Assembly (NCBI RefSeq): GCF_042679605.1
Contig: NZ_JBHTMU010000010.1
Coordinates: 50,208-114,207 of the forward strand
DNA from: Litorisediminicola beolgyonensis
GTDB taxonomy: Bacteria > Pseudomonadota > Alphaproteobacteria > Rhodobacterales > Rhodobacteraceae
Direction of reading: 5' to 3'
Length of the DNA stretch: 64,000 nucleotides
The translations under genes and the position numbers were made by a program. Below, piece by piece: positions 58,671 through 64,000 of the stretch. The first letter of the stretch is position 1. The number at the start of each line of letters is the position of its first letter. Below the pieces are notes generated by a model. That model worked only from the letters and a program-made list of their open reading frames with translations, was not told the origin of the DNA and searched no databases.

Positions 58671-60823
58671 GCCTGCCCGATCAGCCTCAGCCAGCCCTCT
58701 TCGTCGAGGATCTCGAGCCCGAGCTCGCGCGCCTTGGTCTCTTTCGAGCCCGCGCCCGGGCCCGCAACGACGATGTCGGTCTTGGCCGAGACCGAGCCCG
58801 AGACCTTGGCGCCCAGGGCCTCGGCCCGGGCCTTGGCCTCGGCGCGGGTCATGCGCTCGAGCGTGCCGGTGAAGACCACGGTCTTGCCCGCGACCGGGCT
58901 GTCGGTGGCCTGCGCCTCGGGAGGCAGGATGTCCAGAAGCGCCGCGAGCCGGTCGATCGAGCGGCGTTCGTGGTCTTGGGCCAGGGTGGTGACGAAGGAG
59001 TCGGTGAGCGTGCCGCCGACCCCGTCGATGGCGAGGAACTCGCCCCAGGCGGGACTTTGGGCCAGCGCCTCACGGGTCTGGCCGTCTGCGGCGGGCTCGG
59101 AGGCGGCGCGATCGGCGGCGGCGGCGAGCGCGTCCCAGCTGCCGAAGGCGCGGGCGAGATCCTTGGCCGCGACCTCGCCCAGATGCCGGATGCCGAGGGC
59201 GAAGAGGAAGCGGTGAAACTCGATCCGGCGCCGTTCGCGGATCGCGGCAAAGAGGTTCTCGGCGCTTTTCTCGCCCCAGCCCTCGCGGTTCTTCAGCTGC
59301 TGGAGCCCGTCTGAATAGTGCGCTTCGAGCTCGAAGATGTCCGCGGGCTCGCGCACCCAGCCGTCGCGGTAGAATTGTTCGACCTGTTTCGAACCGAGCC
59401 CCTCGATGTCGAAGGCGGCGCGCGAGACGAAATGCTTGAGCTTCTCCACGGCCTGGGCCGGGCAGATCAGGCCGCCGGTGCAGCGGCGGACCGAATCGCC
59501 CTCCTCGCGGATCGCGTCGGAGCCGCATTCGGGACAGGTGGTCGGAAATTCGTAGGGCGTCGCGTCGTCGGGCCTTTTGGAGAGATCGACATCGGCGATC
59601 TTCGGGATCACGTCGCCGGCGCGGTAGACCTGCACCCAGTCGCCTGCCCGGATGTCCTTGCCGTCGCGGATCGGGGCGCCGGAGGCGTCGCGCCCGACGA
59701 TATAATCCTCGTTATGGAGGGTGGCGTTCGACACCACCACGCCGCCGACCGTGACCGGGGTCAACCGGGCCACCGGCGAGAGCGCGCCGGTGCGGCCGAC
59801 CTGGATGTCGATGGCCTCGAGCCGGGTCCAGGCCAGTTCGGCGGGGAACTTGTGGGCGATGGCCCAGCGCGGCGTGGTCGAGCGGAAGCCCAGCCGCTCC
59901 TGCAGGGCGAGGTTGTCGACCTTGTAGACGACGCCGTCGATATCGTAGCCGAGCGTCGCGCGCTGCGCCTCGATCCGGGCGTAGTGCGCGCGCAGCTCAT
60001 CGGGGCCGGTGCAGAGCGCGGTGAGCGGGTTGGTCTGGAAGCCGAGTTCGGCGAGCCGCTCGATGCTGCCCATCTGGGTCTCGGCCAGCGGCTCCGACAG
60101 CACGCCCCAGGCATAGGCGAAGAAGCGAAGCGGACGCGCGGCGGTGACCTGCGGGTCGAGCTGACGGAGGCTCCCGGCGGCGGCGTTGCGCGGATTGGCG
60201 AAGGTCTTGGCGCCGTCGGCCTCCTGCCGGGCGTTCAGATCGGCGAAATCGGCATGGCTCATGTAGACCTCGCCGCGCACCTCGAGGATCTCGGGCGCGC
60301 CGGCGAGACGCTCGGGGATGTCGTCGATGGTCCGCGCGTTGCGGGTCACGTTCTCGCCGGTCTGGCCATCGCCCCGGGTCGCGGCCTGCAGGAGCTTGCC
60401 GCCTTCGTAGCGCAAGGACAGCGAGAGCCCGTCGATCTTGGGCTCGGCGGTGTAGCTCAGCGCGGCGTCGTCACCGAGGCCGAGATAGCGCCGGATGCGG
60501 GTGTCAAACTCGGTGATCTCCGCATCCTCGAAGGCGTTCGAGAGCGACAGCATCGGCCGGGCATGGGTGACCTTGTCGAACCCGTCCGAGGGGGCTGCGC
60601 CGACCTGCTCGGTCGGACTGTCGGGACGCTTGAGATCGGGAAAGCGCGTCTCGATCGCCTCGTTGCGGCGTTTCAGCCGGTCATATTCGGCGTCCGAGAT
60701 CCGGGGCGCATCGCGCAGGTGGTAATCGGCATTGGCCTGACCGAGGATCTCGGCGAGCCGCGCCAATTCCGCCCGCGCGGCATCTTCGTCAAGCGTGTCG
60801 ACAGGGGCCTCTTGCGCTGCCAT
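58667..60823 (-). CDS. ligA: NAD-dependent DNA ligase
   Basis: 718 residues. The adenylated lysine is Lys129 in EPKIDGLS. Domains follow the family: Ia, adenylation, OB (GDWVQVYRAGDVIPKI), Zn finger (CPECGSD, CTGGLIC), helix-hairpin-helix, and a C-terminal BRCT domain (VAGKTVVFTGTLERMTRAEAK). It seals nicks in replication and repair. It overlaps recG downstream and is preceded by ctrA on the same strand at a 79-bp distance. Confidence 0.97.
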   Translation of the reverse strand: MAAQEAPVDTLDEDAARAELARLAEILGQANADYHLRDAPRISDAEYDRLKRRNEAIETRFPDLKRPDSPTEQVGAAPSDGFDKVTHARPMLSLSNAFEDAEITEFDTRIRRYLGLGDDAALSYTAEPKIDGLSLSLRYEGGKLLQAATRGDGQTGENVTRNARTIDDIPERLAGAPEILEVRGEVYMSHADFADLNARQEADGAKTFANPRNAAAGSLRQLDPQVTAARPLRFFAYAWGVLSEPLAETQMGSIERLAELGFQTNPLTALCTGPDELRAHYARIEAQRATLGYDIDGVVYKVDNLALQERLGFRSTTPRWAIAHKFPAELAWTRLEAIDIQVGRTGALSPVARLTPVTVGGVVVSNATLHNEDYIVGRDASGAPIRDGKDIRAGDWVQVYRAGDVIPKIADVDLSKRPDDATPYEFPTTCPECGSDAIREEGDSVRRCTGGLICPAQAVEKLKHFVSRAAFDIEGLGSKQVEQFYRDGWVREPADIFELEAHYSDGLQQLKNREGWGEKSAENLFAAIRERRRIEFHRFLFALGIRHLGEVAAKDLARAFGSWDALAAAADRAASEPAADGQTREALAQSPAWGEFLAIDGVGGTLTDSFVTTLAQDHERRSIDRLAALLDILPPEAQATDSPVAGKTVVFTGTLERMTRAEAKARAEALGAKVSGSVSAKTDIVVAGPGAGSKETKARELGLEILDEEGWLRLIGQA

Positions 60824-60902
60824 CTGCGGCTCCGAGCGGGTTGCGTTCGGATCACGTGATAGGCGCGCGCCCGGCCCGCGTCCAGCCTCGCTGCCGCGCG
60901 GC

Positions 60903-61634
60903 TCAGGCGCTGGCCGCGAGCCCGCCCGTCTCGACCGTGTCGACCGGCATGGCGACGCTTTCGGGATCGCGCAGGACGTAGCCCCGTCCCCAGACGGTTT
61001 CGATATAGCTCGGGTCGCCCGTCGCCTCGGACAGCTTCTTGCGCAGCTTGCAGATGAAGACGTCGATGATCTTCAGCTCGGGCTCGTCCATGCCGCCATA
61101 AAGATGGTTGAGGAACATCTCCTTGGTGAGCGTCGTGCCCTTGCGGAGGCTCAGAAGCTCGAGCATCTGGTATTCCTTGCCGGTCAGATGCACCGGCGCG
61201 CCCGCGACATCGACCGTCTTGGCATCGAGATTGACCGAGATCTTGCCGGTCTTGATCACCGATTGCGCATGGCCCTTGGAGCGGCGGATGATCGCGTGGA
61301 TCCGCGCCACCAGCTCGTCGCGATGGAAAGGTTTGCAGAGGTAGTCGTCCGCGCCGAAGCCGAAGCCCTTGAGCTTGCTTTCGGTGTCGTCATCGCCCGA
61401 GAGGATCAGGATCGGGGTGTCGATCCGTGCCGAGCGCAGCTGGCGCAGCACCTCGTGCCCGGTGATGTCGGGCAGGTTGATGTCGAGCAGGATCAGGTCG
61501 TAATCGTATAGCTTGGCCAGATCGACCCCCTCTTCGCCCATATCGGTCGAGTAGACGTTGAGATTGGCATGGGCCAACATCAGCTCGATGCTCTTCGATG
61601 TGGTCGGGTCGTCTTCGACAAGCAGCACACGCAT
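60903..61634 (-). CDS. ctrA: Cell-cycle response regulator CtrA
   Basis: 243 residues. The receiver domain has the phosphoacceptor Asp51 (LILLDINLPD) and an intact Lys in DDYLCKPFH; the C-terminal OmpR-type winged helix ends in SYIETVWGRGYVLRD. Sequence is near identical in style to CtrA of other alphaproteobacteria. In Rhodobacterales CtrA controls motility and gene transfer agent genes rather than essential division steps. A near-consensus CtrA box lies upstream at 61688 and sciP is the upstream neighbour. Confidence 0.97.
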   Translation of the reverse strand: MRVLLVEDDPTTSKSIELMLAHANLNVYSTDMGEEGVDLAKLYDYDLILLDINLPDITGHEVLRQLRSARIDTPILILSGDDDTESKLKGFGFGADDYLCKPFHRDELVARIHAIIRRSKGHAQSVIKTGKISVNLDAKTVDVAGAPVHLTGKEYQMLELLSLRKGTTLTKEMFLNHLYGGMDEPELKIIDVFICKLRKKLSEATGDPSYIETVWGRGYVLRDPESVAMPVDTVETGGLAASA

Positions 61635-61687
61635 CGTAATTCTCCTGTGGCGGGTCAGCGTCCTTGCGCCACTCTGCCTGCAATTGG

Positions 61688-61702
61688 TTAATCTCTCCTT
61701 AC
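61688..61702. promoter_or_regulatory. Near-consensus CtrA box
   Basis: TTAATCTCTCCTTAC fits the CtrA consensus TTAA-N7-TTAA with one mismatch at the last base. It lies in the 95-bp AT-rich gap between sciP and ctrA, 54 bp before the ctrA start, consistent with autoregulation. Confidence 0.55.
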
Positions 61703-61729
61703 CATAATCAAACGCCAGAACTTAACAAC

Positions 61730-62008
61730 CTAAAGTTGTCTATACTTCTGGACACTCGTGGCTTTGAGCGCCTCTTCGCCGTGGCGGCTGACGGCGCGGG
61801 TCCATTCCGCCAGCTCGTCCTCGCTGAGGCTGTAACGCTCCATCGCCTGGGCGTCGGTCAGAAGCCCGTAGCGCACCGCCCTGACCACCGCCGCCTTGCG
61901 CGACGCGACCCAGCGGCGGGTCGTCGCATCGGGCAGATCGGCGCGGGTCATCATGGTGCCGTCGGGCAGCGTCACGGCGCGGGGGCCGTCGATTTTCTTG
62001 AGATACAT
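61730..62008 (-). CDS. sciP: CtrA inhibitor SciP (DUF1153)
   Basis: 92 residues. The DUF1153 helix-turn-helix is clear (TRRWVASRKAAVVRAVRYGLL, then YSLSEDELAEWTRAVSRHGEEAL). In Caulobacter SciP binds CtrA and blocks its transcription activation. The gene lies just upstream of ctrA on the same strand, the normal alphaproteobacterial arrangement, and is divergent from mnmA. Confidence 0.93.
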   Translation of the reverse strand: MYLKKIDGPRAVTLPDGTMMTRADLPDATTRRWVASRKAAVVRAVRYGLLTDAQAMERYSLSEDELAEWTRAVSRHGEEALKATSVQKYRQL

Positions 62009-62128
62009 CGGTCGGGTTCCATCTTGGATCGGCCAAACCCTGCCGCATCGCGTTTAACGGCGGGTGAAACCGCGCCTTGTTAGTGTGTCGGATTTTCCTA
62101 TATTCCGCGCGATCAGAAAGGAGGCCCG

Positions 62129-63268
62129 ATGCCCCTCGACCGCCCGCTCAACTCGCTCGGCCTGCCCAAGCCGCCCGCCCAGACCCGGGTGGTCGTCGCC
62201 ATGTCCGGCGGCGTCGACAGCTCGGTCGTGGCCGCACAGCTGGCCGAGGAAGGCTATGACGTGGTCGGCGTCACGCTGCAGCTCTACGACCACGGCGCGG
62301 CGCTGGCGAAAAAGGGCGCCTGCTGTGCCGGGGTGGACATCCACGATGCCCGCCGCGTGGCCGAGAGCATGGGCTTTCCGCATTACGTGCTGGATTACGA
62401 GAACATCTTCCGCGACGCGGTGATCGACGAGTTCGCCGACAGCTATCTCGGCGGCGCGACGCCGGTGCCCTGCATCCGCTGCAACGAGCGGGTGAAGTTC
62501 AAGGATCTGCTCGAGACCGCGCGCGATCTCGATGCCGATTGCATGGCGACGGGGCATTACATCCAGCGCAAGATGGGCGCCTCGGGCGCCGAACTGCACC
62601 GCGCCGCCGACGCGGCCCGCGACCAGAGCTATTTCCTGTTCTCCACGACGCAGGAACAGCTCGAGTTCCTGCGCTTCCCGCTCGGACATCTGGGCTCGAA
62701 GGCCGAGACCCGCGCGCTTGCGGCGAAATACGGGCTGCCGGTGGCCGACAAGCCCGACAGCCAGGACATCTGTTTCGTGCCCGACGGCAATTACGCCGCG
62801 GTGATCGAGAAGCTGCGCCCCGGCTCGGCCCAGCCCGGCGAGATCGTGCATGTGGACGGCCGCGTCCTCGGCACCCATCCCGGCGTCATCCACTACACCA
62901 TCGGCCAGCGCCGCGGCCTCGGGATCGGCGGGCTCTCCGAGCCGCTCTACGTGGTGAAGCTCGACACCGAGACCCGCCAGGTCGTGGTCGGCCCCAAGGA
63001 GCGGCTCGCCACGCGCCGGGTGCCGGTGCGCGAGATCAACTGGCTGGGCGACACGCCCTTCGCCAGCGCGGAGACACGCGAGATCGCGGTGAAACTGCGC
63101 TCGACCCGCCCGCCCGCCGAGGCGGTGCTGCGCCCGGTCTCCGAGACCGAGGCCGAGATCGAGCTCTTCACCCCCGAAGAGGGCGTCTCCCCCGGCCAGG
63201 CCGCGGTCTTCTACGACCCCGAGAGCACCCGCGTCCTCGGCGGCGGCTGGATCTGGCGCGGCCACTGA
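62129..63268 (+). CDS. mnmA: tRNA 2-thiouridylase
   Basis: 379 residues. The PP-loop SGGVDSS is near residue 26, the first catalytic Cys lies in PCIRCNERVKFKD and the second in SQDICFVPDG. It makes 2-thiouridine at the wobble position of tRNA for Lys, Glu and Gln. A strong AAAGGAGG site and a TATATT-like -10 lie before the start. The sequence after it is C-rich with a hairpin and the dispersed CATCTGTCC motif. Confidence 0.96.
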   Translation: MPLDRPLNSLGLPKPPAQTRVVVAMSGGVDSSVVAAQLAEEGYDVVGVTLQLYDHGAALAKKGACCAGVDIHDARRVAESMGFPHYVLDYENIFRDAVIDEFADSYLGGATPVPCIRCNERVKFKDLLETARDLDADCMATGHYIQRKMGASGAELHRAADAARDQSYFLFSTTQEQLEFLRFPLGHLGSKAETRALAAKYGLPVADKPDSQDICFVPDGNYAAVIEKLRPGSAQPGEIVHVDGRVLGTHPGVIHYTIGQRRGLGIGGLSEPLYVVKLDTETRQVVVGPKERLATRRVPVREINWLGDTPFASAETREIAVKLRSTRPPAEAVLRPVSETEAEIELFTPEEGVSPGQAAVFYDPESTRVLGGGWIWRGH

Positions 63269-63341
63269 TCCGCCCACGCCGCACCCCGGTCAGCCCAGCC
63301 GCGCCCCTGCACGCCTCCCGACGCCCCACAGATCTCCCCCC

Positions 63342-63423
63342 GGGCGGGTCCCGCACCCGCCCTCCCGCACCGGCCTTGCCAGGCCGGGCACGCCCTCCTG
63401 GTTTCATCTGTCCAAAAATATCC
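63342..63423. repeat. Hairpin and dispersed motif after mnmA
   Basis: An 8-bp stem (63342-63349 with 63355-63362) lacks a T run. It is followed by a smaller stem (63372-63385) and by CATCTGTCCAAAAATATCC (63405-63423), the inverted form of the element at 43879-43900 with 19 of 22 bases shared. I recall similar strings being frequent in Rhodobacterales intergenic DNA. Confidence 0.6.
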
Positions 63424-63489
63424 ACTTTTCTTCAGCGACCGCACCAAACGGTGGGCGGTTGATCGGTCTTGATCGACGTGGAAAGCAGG

Positions 63490-63639
63490 ATGAGGAACAG
63501 GCTTCCTCGGAACTTCGGACACCGCATGTTGCCGCATAAGAGCGTGACACACGCTCAGCTTGTTGAAAGGCTGGAGGGGACTGGAATCAGTGAGAAGGAA
63601 GTGAACGTCCGCAATAAGCTATCCCGGGCGATAGTTTAG
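63490..63639 (+). pseudogene. Truncated DUF6471-like gene
   Basis: 49 residues. The stretch SVTHAQLVERLEGTGISEKE followed by VNVRNKLSRA matches the first half of DUF6471 domains (in which NIRNKISRG is typical), but a stop comes two codons later, where the family normally continues for about 25 residues. It is probably a remnant of an accessory gene. Its base composition is lower in GC than the core genes to the left. Confidence 0.6.
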
Positions 63640-63657
63640 CGCGGCGTTTCTATTGCG

Positions 63658-63879
63658 ATGCCGAAACGTGATAGAGGTACAGGAGTTAAGATAGTAACGG
63701 CTTCAACACTTCTTCTGATCGGCTGCGTTTTGGTGCTTGGAATTTTTCAAGCGGGAAGATCTAAGGGATATTCTGAAGGTGAGTATGTAGCCTACTCAGA
63801 GACCTATGCTCGCAACACCGAAGAGCAGATAGAAAACCTCTGCTCCGAGCTAGGCTCAGGACTCATAGCCAGTAGATGA
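63658..63879 (+). CDS. Small membrane ORF truncated by an IS element
   Basis: 73 residues: a basic N-terminus, one membrane helix (about 11-31, IVTASTLLLIGCVLVLGIFQA) and a short outer segment. There is no clear ribosome-binding site. GC content is much lower than in the rest of the window, suggesting foreign origin. The last residues are read from the end of an IS5-type element that begins near 63854, so the original protein was probably longer. No family recognised. Confidence 0.55.
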   Translation: MPKRDRGTGVKIVTASTLLLIGCVLVLGIFQAGRSKGYSEGEYVAYSETYARNTEEQIENLCSELGSGLIASR

Positions 63880-64000
63880 CGATAGCGGCGAGAGCGATGG
63901 CCGAGAGGAAGACCTTGGGGCACCTGTCGTATCGCGTGGCCACCCGCCGCCAGTCCTTGAGCCTGCCGAACATGATCTCGCATCGCTGCCCGGCAGTGCA
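63863..64000 (-). mobile_element. IS5-family transposase, C-terminal part (partial)
   Basis: The reverse strand from the right edge reads an open frame ending at 63863 with EIMFGRLKDWRRVATRYDR and a hydrophobic end, the highly conserved C-terminus of IS5/IS427-type DDE transposases, including the Glu of the catalytic triad. The rest is beyond the window. The element's end is probably near 63854; CTAG at 63850-63853 fits the YTAR target of IS5 elements. The opposite terminal repeat is not visible. Confidence 0.85.

Noticed and set aside
56589..59216. An 875-codon forward frame opposite recG and ligA
   Set aside because: Spans two genes on the opposite strand and lacks any domain.

Overview
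The window looks like a chromosomal segment of a high-GC alphaproteobacterium of the order Rhodobacterales (Rhodobacteraceae/Roseobacteraceae). The evidence is a sorbitol/mannitol (smo-mtlK) operon of the Rhodobacter type, sciP next to ctrA, a glyQ-DUF6446 pair, a bpt-type N-end-rule transferase, an LsrB/VtlR-like LysR regulator beside a fused indolepyruvate:ferredoxin oxidoreductase, and very compact genes with ATGA/TGATG overlaps. The genus cannot be fixed. No rRNA, tRNA or CRISPR was seen.

Layout. 1-3.1 kb: an old-yellow-enzyme-type flavin oxidoreductase (cut by the left edge) diverging from a TetR regulator that is coupled to an FAD oxidoreductase. 3.1-6.4 kb: divergent oxyR and katG. 6.4-14.0 kb: a reverse-strand polyol operon, lacI-type regulator - smoE - smoF - smoG - smoK - smoS - mtlK, for uptake and oxidation of sorbitol/mannitol, with a palindromic operator before smoE and a strong hairpin between smoE and smoF. 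14.3-16.2 kb: rplY, pth, DUF2237. 16.3-18.0 kb: a three-gene unit of two secreted PepSY proteins with extreme Asp/Arg tails and a membrane-anchored LuxR-type regulator. 18.2-24 kb: trpB, then a partial beta-ketoadipate cluster (pcaD, pcaB, an MFS carrier, an alcohol dehydrogenase). 24-30.5 kb: an acyl-CoA synthetase, DoxX, a small lipoprotein, and a SPOR/peptidoglycan-binding pseudoprotease whose last 191 bp are repeated twice more in tandem downstream. 30.7-41.1 kb: glyQ, DUF6446, DUF1206, glnE, a YbaK deacylase, DUF2852 and RDD membrane proteins behind twin 19-bp palindromes, bpt, a cation exporter, mscL, ytoQ. 41.3-48.1 kb: pheT, argC, murI, an acyltransferase, a LysR regulator. 48.3-53.0 kb: indolepyruvate oxidoreductase, a thioesterase and an enoyl-CoA hydratase. 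53.1-63.3 kb: tRNA modification and housekeeping genes (trmFO, gluQ, hisI, an Fe-S scaffold, recG-ligA, ctrA-sciP, mnmA). 63.4-64 kb: a short lower-GC accessory patch with a truncated DUF6471 gene and a small membrane ORF cut by an IS5-family element that runs off the right edge.

Most of the window is ordinary core genome. The items that stand out are: (1) four copies of a long perfect or near-perfect AT-rich palindrome, each 9-22 nt beyond a stop codon; (2) the tandem 3'-end duplication behind a catalytically dead trypsin-like protein; (3) the PepSY/poly-Asp/membrane-LuxR operon; (4) two matched palindromes in front of DUF2852-RDD; (5) a perfect LysR T-N11-A box between lysR and the indolepyruvate oxidoreductase gene. 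None of these is proven to be a new system by sequence alone.
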